Shown here: piece after piece, positions 34,901 to 45,138 of the stretch
Layout: every line of letters begins with the position of its first letter
Position numbering within the stretch: position 1 is the first letter of the stretch
From: Hepsetus odoe
Lineage: Eukaryota; Chordata; Actinopteri; Characiformes; Hepsetidae
Reading direction: 5' to 3'
NCBI GenBank assembly: GCA_017165825.1
Contig: CM029369.1
Location: 13,480,308 to 13,544,307 of the forward strand
Length of the DNA stretch: 64,000 bases
Notes under the pieces: model-generated
The model's input: the letters and a program-made list of their open reading frames with translations, nothing else
Told to the model about the DNA's origin: nothing
Databases searched by the model: none
Position numbers and translations under genes: made by a program

Positions 34901-37900
34901 TAATCAAAAATAAAAAGCAAAAATTTTACCTCCAGCACAATTCATTGATTTAGTTGCTCTGACATAGTTAACAGAACTAATTAATAATACTCTTCTTCTT
35001 AATCATTTCATTTTCCCCCCTAGTGCAGATGGTGACTTTGCCATTGTACACGAGACTAAAGTTCTGCTGGAGCATACAGGAATGATCACATGGAACCCTC
35101 CGGCCATATTTAAGAGCTACTGCGAGATCATTGTGCTTCACTTCCCTTTCGACCTCCAGAACTGCAGCATGAAAGTCGGAACTTGGACCTTTGATGGAAA
35201 CCTTGTCGTCATCAACCCTGTAATAAAAAAATCGATAATTAATGATTTTAAATATTTAAATTGTGGTTATTGATTATGAAAATGAAATCTCACTTTTCAT
35301 TACAACTGAAGTTAAATTCTAAAACTCAGCTTTACACAATGCATCTGCTGTCTTCAGTTATCTTATTCATGTGTATTCGTTTATGGAATATTCTGACATT
35401 TTCTATTGTTAATCAAAGCTGCATTCAGTCATATTTAAATCACGCCCCTTTGCTGATGATCCTTCTTCTCATCATTTAGGACAATGATCGGCCAGACCTG
35501 AGTAACTTTATGGAGAGTGGAGAGTGGGTGATGAAGGATTATAGAAGCTGGAAGCACTGGGTGTATTATGCCTGTTGTCCAGACACACCCTATCTAGATA
35601 TCACCTACCACTTTCTGATGCTGAGACTGCCGCTCTACTTTATTGTCAATGTTATCATCCCCTGCATACTTTTCTCTTTTCTGACTGGCCTGGTCTTCTA
35701 CCTGCCTACAGACTCAGGTACTGGATCAATGGATCCATTAATTTATTACTAGCTATTTAATGGCTCACTGACTGGCTTGCTGGCTGGCTGGCTGGATGGA
35801 TGGCGGATGGATGGATGGATGGATGGATGGATGGATGGATGGATGGATGGAAAAAAATACAGGCAATAATTCCAAAGATGGCAAGTTAGATTAATGAATG
35901 GAGAGATAAAAGGAATACTGAATTAAAATGTTATTGCTAGTAAAGGTCCTTTGCTTTCTCTCTGGGTTTTTCTCCAGGCTTCTATTTACTTTCAGACTGA
36001 AAGTGTCTGTGGCTGACATAGGCTCTGTCTACAGCTAACAGGAGTCTGAGCTATGAATGCGCATGTGTATGTTGGTGACACTGATGTGTATATGTGTATG
36101 TTTGTGGCAGTAATGTGCTGATGCGCAGTAGAGGATCCATCTCATTAGGCTCTTTCAGAGGCTCTGGTCTCACCACGTCTGTCAGCTTGACTGCTCTAAT
36201 GTATTATACATCACACATGTCTCTTGCTCTCTTTCTCTCTCTGCATACAGTACTGTGGAAAAGCTACCCCCTCATTCATATGTTGCTACTGAAAGCAAAA
36301 TATGAAATATTTTACTGTATTGTTGAGGAATAGTTCTCCAGGCTTCCTTACCTTAAGACATGATGTGGCGAAGAAACAGGTGAAGGTGATTACAGATGAT
36401 CAGGCTGGTGATTAGTAAACTGGTGATGTTGAACGCTGAGTGGTTGGAAGCCCTTTTTCTAGGAACCTTCTATGTTTAGATAAACATTTATTCCTAGTTC
36501 TTTAGTTTAATGAATTGACAGTTTGACACGATAAAATAATATTTCTCCACCAACAAGATGATTACCTGGCAAAATATAAATGATGATAGGTGGCTCAAAA
36601 CTTTTTCACAGTACTGTATGTCTGACTTTGTATAGACATACAGGTTGCTATTCCATGGTTGCTAATGGCAAGGAATATGAACCTAGGCTTATTATGATGA
36701 ACATACAGTTAAAGGCCAGATGTGTTCTCTGTGTAGTTTGGTTGATAATTGGTGATAATTTAAAAAAAAAAATTTGCCTTGCTTTAGAGCAAAAAAAGGA
36801 TCCAAGTCAGCTTGTCAATGTTGATAGCACAGTCACTGATTAGGGTCAGTCTTGATTCCGCAGCTTGGGTGCCAGGAGGGTGTTTAAGACTCTCTGTTCA
36901 GTGGAGCATGATAAAGGCAATAGAGCTGTTCAGTCTCCTTAAAGAGCACAAAGCTCTTTCTATGTAATGAATTTCATGATGTCAATAAGCTGTTTGTAGA
37001 GGAGTAAAATTGTATAAAACAAGATTTTTCTAATCTTTTCCATTAATATACCCTTAGAATCTTCCTAATCCTCCGGTTTGGGACTTACTGTGACTGATAA
37101 AATGCAATGTGCAAACTTCAGCCTGTATGCCACCATTGAAGGTAATGATTTTCAGTAGGGGTGTTTTTTTCAGGAAACCATCAACCGAGGAGGACCCTAA
37201 GGCTAAAATCATTAAAACTACTTTAAAAATATCACTCTTACTAATCTGATTGGTTAGACAGTGTCTTATTCATATCAACAAGACTCCTTTGCCATCTTAA
37301 TGATAGCCTAAATATGCTCTGAGAAGGATGAGGAATTCCTTGGGAATACATTGTATTTAAGGTAAAGGTTTGGCTGACCGTTGTGTTTAAAGGGTGGTGG
37401 TGGTCTAGTGGTAGGGTACTTGCCTATGGACCTATTGGTCAAGAGGTCCCAGGTTTGAATCCCACCTCTAGCACTACCACCACTGGGTTCCTAAGCAAGA
37501 CCCTTAACCCTGAATTGCTCCAGGGGGACTGTCCCTGTAATTAGGACATGGAAGTCGCTCTGGATAAGAGCGTCTGCTAAATGCCGTAAATGTAAATGTA
37601 AATGTAAAGCTATAATAGCCTAACATGAAGAAGCACATTTTAGACTCCAAACATGTCTTTGTTGATCATCTCCCACAATAATAAGTGAAAAAGTGTATAT
37701 ACATTTTTTTGCCTAATTATTCCTTTAAGGGGCTGATCTACTAGCTTCAACCAAAGATGTATCCTGGCGGTGTTAAAATGCTACATTTACTGAATTGATT
37801 TTGCTGAAAAAGTGCTATCACTGCTGCTGGACTTTTAGTTGCCCTCAGCATATTCCAGGCCATGTCAGCATGTTGGTGAATGCACTTTGCACAATATAAC

Positions 37901-38328
37901 ACAGATGTATTGATTAAGTTGTTTAATTAATAGATGTGTGTTGTCAGCTGCTTGACAATGGAAGTCAAGATTAAGACGTGCACACATATATACAAAGAAA
38001 GAAAGAAAATTAACAAACCAACAAACATATTCCCTAAGGATGTTTCATTGGTGTACAGCTGTATGTTAGTGACGCATATAGAGCTCTGTCAGCTCACCAT
38101 CGTCCTTCACCCTGACCTTGGAACTTACTATATTGTGTGAACTCATTAAATGACTATGTATAGACTGTACTGAGGCGCCGCTTGACTTAAGGGGCCTCCT
38201 GTACACATTTAGTCCAACAAATGCTGGTATAATGCATTACAGAGACAGCTGGGGGTTGGAATCAAATCCTAGTCGTTGTTTCTAACATGAGTAGAGGAAA
38301 AATGTGCTGTTAAGCTCAGCAAGTTCAT

Positions 38329-38405
<77 letters not shown>

Positions 38406-39767
38406 GGTGTGTGTGTAGGTGAGAAGATGACCCTCAGTATCTCAGTTCTGTTGTCTCTGACTGTGTTCTTGTTGGTGATTGTTGAGCTGATCCCCTCTAC
38501 ATCCAGTGCTGTTCCGCTCATTGGCAAATACATGCTCTTCACCATGGTCTTTGTCATTGCCTCCATCATTATCACCGTCATTGTCATCAACACACACCAC
38601 CGCTCTCCAAGCACACACACAATGCCTGCTTGGGTTCGCAAGGTGGGTACAGTGTGTACACCACTAACCACATGATTAGGTTATGTTTCTTTTTTTATAT
38701 AGCTCCATATATATATATATAATTTCCTCATATATCCTCTTGGGTCTTAATGCTGGGCCTTACACCAGTGAAATCATTTACTTTTTGTATAGAGTGTATG
38801 TTTTATATATAGGTTTATACATTTTACTCTTTCAATAAACTGCCACCCTACCAATTATTATCATTATACACACACCGTGCATAATTAATGGTATGACATA
38901 TAATGTTTACTAAGCAGTGTGATCATGTTTACATCATTGAACTGTTGTTATTTATAAAAACCTGCACAGTGCTGACACCTAGTGATCAGAGCAATGTGAT
39001 AGCTCAGTACACAATCCAGAAGGACCCAGTAACCTTACCTCCCAAAGCTGGTCTTGATTTCCAAGTCCATGAACAACTGCTGTAATGCAGTGTTTTATTA
39101 CGGGTTTAATGTATTTGAACAAAGGTTGCTCATTGAAATTTCTTAAAAAGAAAAGAATAAACATCTGTGACATGTTTTTGTCTTTTTGTTTTCTCTCTTG
39201 CTGATCCAGATTTTTATTGAGACCATCCCCAACCTGATGTTCTTCTCCACAATGAAGCGACCCAGTATAGAAAATCAGACAAAGAACATTTTCACTGCTG
39301 ATCTGGACATCTCTGATATCTCAGGGAAACCAATGCCCACTGCTGTGCCCTACCAGTCACCCATCACCAAAAACCCAGACGTCCGCAGTGCTATAGAGGG
39401 TGTCAAATACATTGCAGAGACCATGAAATCTGATGAGGAGTCCAACAATGTAAGATCAATGAAGCTGGATCATTCACAGAGATATTTAAGCTTCTTTTTT
39501 TCATTTTATTTTGGTTCATCAAATTTTCAGTTGACCTTGCAATTCATTCAGAAAATCAAACATTGTTGTTTTGCTCTCTCTCCCTATCTCTCTCTCTCTC
39601 TCCCTCTCCCTCTCTTACCGCACCCCCCTGTCCTGCAGGCCTGTGAGGAGTGGAAGTTTGTTGCCATGGTCCTGGATCATATTCTGCTGTGTGTGTTCAT
39701 GTCAGTGTGTATAATTGGAACACTGGCTGTGTTTGCTGGACGACTCATTGAGCTGAGTGTGTTATGA
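31953..39767 (+). CDS. chrna1: Muscle nicotinic acetylcholine receptor subunit alpha, 456 aa, spliced
   Basis: Ligand-binding alpha subunit of the pentameric muscle acetylcholine-gated cation channel. Join: 31953-31998, 33232-33374, 33731-33775, 33917-34026, 35024-35219, 35480-35717, 38419-38642, 39210-39449, 39639-39767; 1371 nt, all phases consistent. Precursor numbering minus 20 gives standard mature numbering: signal peptide 1-20; Cys-loop C148/C162 (mature 128/142) with the NCS glycosylation sequon; W169; agonist-site Y210, C212, C213, Y218 (mature 190, 192, 193, 198). Four membrane segments follow: M1 about 232-258, M2 MTLSISVLLSLTVFLLVIVE, M3, and M4 in the last exon. ATG has A at -3. 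Intron 3 is only 141 bp, so no primate-type P3A exon is present. Complete and apparently functional. Confidence 0.97.
31999..33231 (+). other. CHRNA1 intron 1
   Basis: No feature recognised apart from AT-rich stretches. Confidence 0.75.
33232..33374 (+). CDS. chrna1: CHRNA1 exon 2, mature N-terminus
   Basis: Codes LVWSSEDETRLVKSLF, then YNKVVRPV and VTVGLQLIQLISV, the first strands of the ligand-binding domain. Acceptor gagcag, donor gtatga. Confidence 0.95.
33375..33730 (+). other. CHRNA1 intron 2
   Basis: 356-bp AT-rich intron; nothing recognised. Confidence 0.8.
33731..33775 (+). CDS. chrna1: CHRNA1 exon 3
   Basis: 15 codons, DEVNQIVTSNVRLKQ, between acceptor ctgacag and donor gtactc. 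Confidence 0.95.
33917..34026 (+). CDS. chrna1: CHRNA1 exon 4
   Basis: Codes QWKDVNLQWNPEDYGGIKK then STDIWRPDLVLYN, loop A of the agonist site (Tyr93 region). Acceptor cttcag, donor gtatga. Confidence 0.95.
34027..35023 (+). other. CHRNA1 intron 4
   Basis: Contains short CA-rich stretches near 34280-34320 and T tracts near 34625 and 34727. No exon recognised. Confidence 0.8.
35024..35219 (+). CDS. chrna1: CHRNA1 exon 5, Cys-loop
   Basis: Codes ADGDFAIVHETKVLLEHTG, then the Cys-loop CEIIVLHFPFDLQNC and loop B Trp. The donor after Pro180 is cct|gtaata, a weak match to consensus, but it is the only one that keeps frame with the next exon. Confidence 0.93.
35480..35717 (+). CDS. chrna1: CHRNA1 exon 6, loop C and M1
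   Basis: Codes DNDRPDLSNFMESGEWVMKD, then HWVYYACCPDTPYLDITYHF with the vicinal cysteines, then M1 ending LTGLVFYLPTDS. Donor gtactg. Confidence 0.96.
35796..35850 (+). repeat. GGAT tetranucleotide microsatellite
   Basis: About 12 copies of ggat/atgg, preceded by GGCT repeats. Confidence 0.9.
36248..36616. mobile_element. MITE-like element with mariner-type inverted ends
   Basis: Ends cagtactgtggaaaag and, on the reverse strand, cagtactgtgaaaaag form inverted repeats, each flanked by TA. The terminal repeat resembles those of fish Tc1/mariner elements. About 370 bp, no transposase. Confidence 0.75.
37393..37613 (+). mobile_element. tRNA-derived SINE
   Basis: Has an A-box-like gtggtctagtggtagggt and a B-box ggtttgaatccc. 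The tail ctctggataagagcgtctgc is shared by many teleost SINEs and ends in gtaaat repeats. Confidence 0.88.
38333..38405 (+). repeat. CT microsatellite abutting CHRNA1 exon 7
   Basis: About 36 CT units with one CG interruption, ending 13 bases before the splice acceptor, so it forms the polypyrimidine tract. Confidence 0.95.
38419..38642 (+). CDS. chrna1: CHRNA1 exon 7, M2 pore helix and M3
   Basis: Codes EKMTLSISVLLSLTVFLLVI and the M2-M3 loop LIPSTSSAVPL, then M3 and STHTMPAWVRK. Acceptor gtgtgtag lies 13 bases after a CT microsatellite. Confidence 0.96.
39210..39449 (+). CDS. chrna1: CHRNA1 exon 8, cytoplasmic loop
   Basis: Codes IFIETIPNLMFFSTMKRPS then DISDISGKP and SAIEGVKYIAETMKSDEES, the M3-M4 cytoplasmic loop with its amphipathic MA helix. 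Donor gtaaga. Confidence 0.95.
39639..39767 (+). CDS. chrna1: CHRNA1 exon 9, M4 and stop
   Basis: Codes ACEEWKFVAMVLDHILLCVF, then M4 ending FAGRLIELSVL and TGA. The last residues differ from the mammalian NQQG-type end. Confidence 0.95.
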   Translation, partial: ACEEWKFVAMVLDHILLCVFMSVCIIGTLAVFAGRLIELSVL

Positions 39768-40779
39768 TGTGATTAAGACATATTGTCAGTCATAAAGGGA
39801 CCTTTGGATAACTAAATATGGAGATAGTTATTATATTATAGTACAGGACAGTGTGGACAGAAATGATGTATAATTGTGCCTTATATAGTATCATTGTAGA
39901 CAAAAAGCATTGTAGACAAATTGATGATTTTTTTAGGATATATTTATGTATTGATTGATTACAACATTTACACTGCTTTGGATTGCATCTTAGTAACACA
40001 ATAAAAGTGAATCTGTCTTTATTCATTTATTGAACGCTTGCTAATCTTTTACTAAAGTCCATACATCCTGTTTTCAAGCTAGCTTCCTCACATCACAGGG
40101 AATTATTCCTCATTCACTTCAGTACAAACCAAATAGGGAGATACTTACTCATATCAAATTACCAGCTGAACAGGAAGCAGCATTCAGCTTGTTTGTCGCA
40201 TTTGTGGCCCAAAATATCTAAATATTCATTATATTCACCTTCCACTAATTTATGAAGCCGGATGTGTTTTTTTTTGGAAACTGCACCAGTGACCAAAACG
40301 GTCCAGACTTCCCTTCCTCATTCACAATAATTACATGCCATATATATTTCATAGTAATTAAGAAAGAATTTATAGCAGTAAGAGAGTAATAAGGGTTTGT
40401 ATAAAACACATAATTATTAAACTATTTGAGAGTTTAAGAAGTGGTAGCATTTCGGTTATAAATACTACTTGAATATATCATTGTTTTCAATCTGGATGGA
40501 CTATGTACTATAATGGAAAGATGGACTAACTGATGTCCCTCGCTGATAAACAATTGTGCTGCTATCACATGTGAGTTATGGCATATTCAGGTAACAGTAT
40601 AACATATCCAAATAAAACAGTTTTAGTAATTCCAGGCTCAGATGCATTTGTCAATACACAATGCCTGTTTGTGTCTGAGTGATAATAATCAATTTGTTCC
40701 TCTTTCTGTTAATGCACTTAACAGGAGTATCTTCGCAGTATACAGTCACTGTAGCTGTTCTCATTCTCTCAGAGTCAAT
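39768..40779 (+). other. CHRNA1 3'UTR and downstream DNA
   Basis: AATAAA at 40000-40005 is a good poly(A) signal about 235 bases after the stop. Nothing else recognised up to the candidate WIPF1 promoter. Confidence 0.75.
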
Positions 40780-40965
40780 GGATGAGGAAATGTGTGGTAG
40801 CGTTCGTTTGCATGCCTTACTCTATGGCCCACTCCCTGTGTGAGAGACTGTGCTGTGCACCTTCTGATTGGCCTGCTGCCACAGAGAGAGACAGAGAGAG
40901 AGAGGAAGTGCAATGCAACAGCCTGTGCAACTGTGGAAGTGACTTCTCTACAGCTGCAATCTTGG
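40780..40965 (+). promoter_or_regulatory. wipf1: Candidate WIPF1 promoter and non-coding first exon
   Basis: An inverted CCAAT box (ATTGG, 40867-40871) is followed by agaggaagtg at 40901-40910, which fits the PU.1/ETS site typical of TATA-less blood-cell promoters. A good donor (cttgg|gtgag) follows at 40966. A matching acceptor (cattt ag) sits at 45051-45052, 35 bases before the WIPF1 ATG. WIPF1 is strongly expressed in blood cells. The assignment is inferred. Confidence 0.4.
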
Positions 40966-41779
40966 GTGAGTCCAGCTTTACAGATAAGCTTGAGTGAAAA
41001 ACAGGGGAGTGCGGGTCATAGGAGGAAAGGTGAGCTGTGGATCACAGTCTGGGGCACCCTTGCCAGTCAAAGGTTGGTATTTTTTGATCTAAAGGTGTTT
41101 TTTTGGGGAGAGCTCCACCTCAGGAAACTCAGAGGAGGAAATATGAAGTTCTCAGAAAATGTATACCAAAGAACAGAAAGGTACTTTATCCAGGCCCATG
41201 ATTATGATCCGTTCTATTTAAAGTTATCATGAAAAAAAAACCAAAAGCTTCAAATTAATTCATCCTTTTACACTTTTTTTTAAAAAATCGTTTAGTTTCT
41301 TAGGAGGTAAAATGAGTTCTGTGGTATCAGTCAAGTGTTAATAACACATTCAATAGTTTGTAAGAGTGCAGAGTGAAGGAAAAGTTATTTTCATCGGTGG
41401 TTAAAGAGAACTGTCAAGAACATTATACTTAACACATTTTAATAATATCACTTTCTATGGACGTTTATGTGTATATTACCTAGGTCTTCATTAAGCTCCT
41501 GGAAAACTGGAAAGGCAATCAGCCCTGATAACGAAGGCACAAAACTGACCTTTTGCAACTTTTGCATGTGATTTTGTTTTTCCCTCACACTACACACTCT
41601 TACACAAATGGCACAGCCTGTTAAGTAAGTTTTTTTAACCTGGCCTTTACTGATAGCTGTTGCGGATTGTGGTGAACTGCTTTAAAATGGGAACAGTCAG
41701 TTTCTCATCTTAAGCTAAAGATCAAAGATCAGGACATCTTAACATCTTAACCTTTGTTATTTAGTTCCACTTGTTTGTC

Positions 41780-43340
41780 ATCTTCTTCTTCTGGCTGCTC
41801 CTGTCAGGGGTCACCACAGCAGATCAGTTGTTTCCATTTCTTCCTGTCCTCTGCATCTTCCTCCTTCAACTCGACCACCTGCATGTCCTCTCTCACCCCG
41901 TCCATAAACCTTCTCTTTGGTCATCCTCTTTTCCTCTTTCCTGGCAGCTCCATCTTCAACATCTTCCTCCCAATATAATCCTTGTATCTCCTCTGGACAT
42001 GTCTAAACCAACACATCCTTGCTTCTCTAACTTTGTCTCCAAAACACCCAACCTCAGCTGTCCCTCTAAAATACTTATTTTTAATCCTGTCCATCCTTGT
42101 CACACCCAACAAAAATCTTAACATCTTTAACTCTGACACCTCCAGCTCTGCTGCCTGTCTTTTCATCAGTGCCACCATCTCCAGCCCCATATAACATAGC
42201 TGGTATCAGGACAGTCCTGTAAACCTTTCCTTTCACTCTTGCTGGTACCCCTCTATCACAGATCAACACTGCCATTTGTCTCCACCCATTCCAACCTGCC
42301 TGCACTCTCTTCTTCACCTCTCTTTCACACACCCCATTACTCTGAACTGCTTATTCCAAGTATCTAACTACTCCACCTTTGTCACCTCTACTCCCTGCAT
42401 CCTAACCACTCCACTTTCCTCCCTTTTGTTTACACTCATGTATTGTTTCTTTGTCCTACTTACTTTCATTCCTCTCCTCTCTAGAGGAGGTCACCTGGTC
42501 ACCACTCCAGGTTCTTCTCAAGCTGCTCCCTACTCTCACTACAGATACAACTAACCTTGTCCATCAACCTGTCCATTACCATTGCAAACAAAAATGGGCT
42601 CAGTGCTGATACTTGATATAATCCCACCTCTACTTTAAATGCATCCTTCACCCCTACTGTAGACCTCACCACTGCCACACTGCCCTCATACATATCCTGT
42701 ACTACTCTCACATGCTTCTCTGCCACCTGACTTCCTCATTCGAGACCACAACTCTTCTTTATGTGCCTTGTCATATGCTTTCTCTAAGTCCACAAAGACA
42801 CAATGCAATTCCTGACCTTCTCTATACTTCTCCATCAACACCCTCAGAGCAAATATTGTTTCTATTGTGCTCTTTCTTGGCATAAAACCATACCACTCAC
42901 CTCTTTCCTTATCTTAGCTTCCAGTATTCTTTCCCATAATTTCATGATATGACTGGTCAGTTTTATCCCTCTATAGTTACTACAGCTTTGCTCATCACCC
43001 TTATTCTTGAAATCGGTACTAGTTAACTTCTCCTCTGTTCCTCAGGCATCCTCTCACTTCCCAAGATTATTTTAAACAATCTGGTTAGAAACTCTATTAC
43101 CATCTTTCCCAACCTATGTGCTTCCACTGGACCAACAGCTTTTCCATTCTTCATTCTCTTCATTGCTGCTTTTACTTCCATCTTGTTAATACGCTGCAGT
43201 TTCTAGTTCACTATCATCACATCATCCAATTTTCTCTCTCTCTTTTTCTCTTCATTCATCAGCCCCTCAAAGTACTCTTTCCAACCGCTCAAAACTGCTC
43301 ATTTGTGAGTATGTTTCAATTTCTTTCCTTTATTGCCCTA
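41780..43340 (-). mobile_element. LINE with decayed reverse transcriptase, reverse strand
   Basis: On the reverse strand, reading from 43.0 to 41.8 kb, the peptides include NYRGIKLTSHIMKLWERILE, the RT block CVFVDLEKAYD, VVQDMYEGSV, and ARMCWFRHVQRR. These are in order but broken by stops and frameshifts. The 3' end matches the fragment at 7.3-7.6 kb. 5'-truncated and inactive. Confidence 0.9.
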
Positions 43341-43909
43341 ACCTGCTGCACATCTTGGTTCCACTTTTGAGTACTTCTGAAAAAAAAGATAGCAGCACAT
43401 TGTCTAATAATTTTGTTTTTACATTGAATGATGCTTGATTAAGAAATTAGTGCCGATGTTGAGCCAACATAAGCAAAACAATACCATAAAGCAGACCACA
43501 GCAGGCCTCATGATACTGAAAACACGTGTAGCCTTTCAACATGTTACAGTATAAGTTCTCTTAAATTTAGTCAGCTTGTATCTGTGGGTAAGTGGATGTG
43601 TCTGTGGCTTCCTCTAACTGCAGAGGAAATGGAGATGCACATTTTACGCAGCAGCCATCATTAGAGGTATGTGCATCAGGAAGTTGCTGTGACCTCTTCT
43701 ACAGCAGATGATAAGACCCCAGCTTCCCTCAGTTAGGCGTACTGCTTCTGCTCAAGTCACTAAATTTAGTGAGCTTCTGCTCAGTTAGGCTCTAACTAAG
43801 TTGTACTTTTTCTTGGTTTTTCAAATGACTTGATATTCTATGTCATAGCAGTTTATGCTTCTCTCAGATCATCCGCAATGCAATGAAAATCTTACCAATG
43901 CACACACAA

Positions 43910-43911
<2 letters not shown>

Positions 43912-43951
<40 letters not shown>
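43912..43951 (+). repeat. CA microsatellite
   Basis: About 19 CA units. Confidence 0.95.
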
Positions 43952-43955
<4 letters not shown>

Positions 43956-44847
43956 ATAGTTGATCGATGATGTTATCTATTATCAAAATTCCATGATAAA
44001 CAAGAATTATAGGTCATTTTGTTGTATTGGTGATTTAAAATTCTGTATTTTTCTCCTTTTTTCGAGTATTCTCAGTGGCAATACATAACAATCTATAAGT
44101 AATAAATCTAACCTTCCCCCTAACCCTGACAGCTGTAATAAAACAGATATGTTTTAAATCTTTCAAAAAAAAAAATTTAAAATTAAAAAGTGTATAAAAG
44201 TTGTCTCTTAGGTTAGCCCTGGGTTTTCTCCAATCATGTTCTCTATATACAACATGAGGCATGGGCAAAACCAAAACGACAAAATGTAAAAGTGGAATCG
44301 CAAAGCAGCTGTACATCCTGGGGCTGCTGAGCTGGAGAACAGAGCAGTGATGAACCTGCTGGTCTCTTGTAAGCCCTGAGCTATTTTGGCATCAATCCTG
44401 AAGCCATGGGCCAGTGGAAACAAGCCAGACTGTGCCTAGCCTGCCATGTTAAATTACAGAAACATGGCCAGAGCCACATGTGCATCACTTGCTACTTGCA
44501 ATGCAAGAACACTTTAGCTTCTGGTTGTCATAGTGAATATAGGTAATAAGGTCACTTTCCTATGATGGTTTTTACATCAAATGCGTTCACAAATACTACT
44601 CTGTTAAAAACACTGTTTAAAAACATTTTACACAGTTCACCTAGTTCAGATACAGACAAGAGAACTAAAGATAACTTTTCTTTAAGAAAGAGGAAGCTCT
44701 CGAAGTGTCAGTAACTTCTTGTTTTGATGGTGAACTTGGATTGTTTAGTCTGCTTTAGTTTTTGCATCAAAACCTCTTTCACGGCTTGTAAGTGCCTTAG
44801 AGTTCTTTATCAACCACAGGAAAATTAAGCGCGAAGCTTTGTTGTGA

Positions 44848-44937
44848 GTATGTCTCTGTGTGAGTGTGTGTATGTGTATGTTTGTATGTGTGTGTATGTG
44901 TGTGTTTGTGTGTGTGTGTGTGTGTGGGTAGGGGTGT

Positions 44938-44972
<35 letters not shown>
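44848..44972 (+). repeat. Imperfect GT microsatellite
   Basis: GT/TATG-rich tract with interruptions, just upstream of the WIPF1 coding exon. Confidence 0.9.
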
Positions 44973-44974
<2 letters not shown>

Positions 44975-45087
44975 GTTCAAGGTGTGAAAACACCCCATCC
45001 TCTTGGTTCTTTGTCGCTAATATCTCTCTCTCTCTGCATCTGTAACATTTAGGTATAGAGTAAGAAAGGGTTTAAAAAGGAGTGAAT

Positions 45088-45138
45088 ATGCCTGGACCTC
45101 CACCACCACCACCTCCGCCTCCTCCAACATTTTCCTTG
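45088..45138 (+). CDS. wipf1: WIPF1 first coding exon
   Basis: 17 codons, MPGPPPPPPPPPPTFSL, the profilin-binding N-terminus. Donor gtaaga. Confidence 0.94.

Larger units (their letters stand above)
35718..38418 (+). other. CHRNA1 intron 6
   Basis: 2.7-kb intron holding a GGAT microsatellite (about 35796-35850), a short element with mariner-type terminal repeats (36248-36616), a SINE (37393-37613) and a CT microsatellite next to the acceptor. Confidence 0.85.
40966..45052 (+). other. Probable WIPF1 5' intron
   Basis: Contains a reverse LINE (41780-43340), a CA microsatellite (about 43912-43951) and a GT-rich microsatellite (about 44848-44972). No other coding region recognised. Confidence 0.5.

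Noticed and set aside
37393..37500. tRNA gene
   Set aside because: A and B box-like motifs occur, but no cloverleaf is intact and the SINE tail follows.
38282..38671. 129-aa reverse-strand frame with Glu/Arg repeats
   Set aside because: Shadow of CHRNA1 exon 7 and its CT microsatellite.
45082..45087. Earlier WIPF1 start with two extra residues
   Set aside because: It would start at GTG; ATG at 45088 matches the conserved MPxPPPP start.
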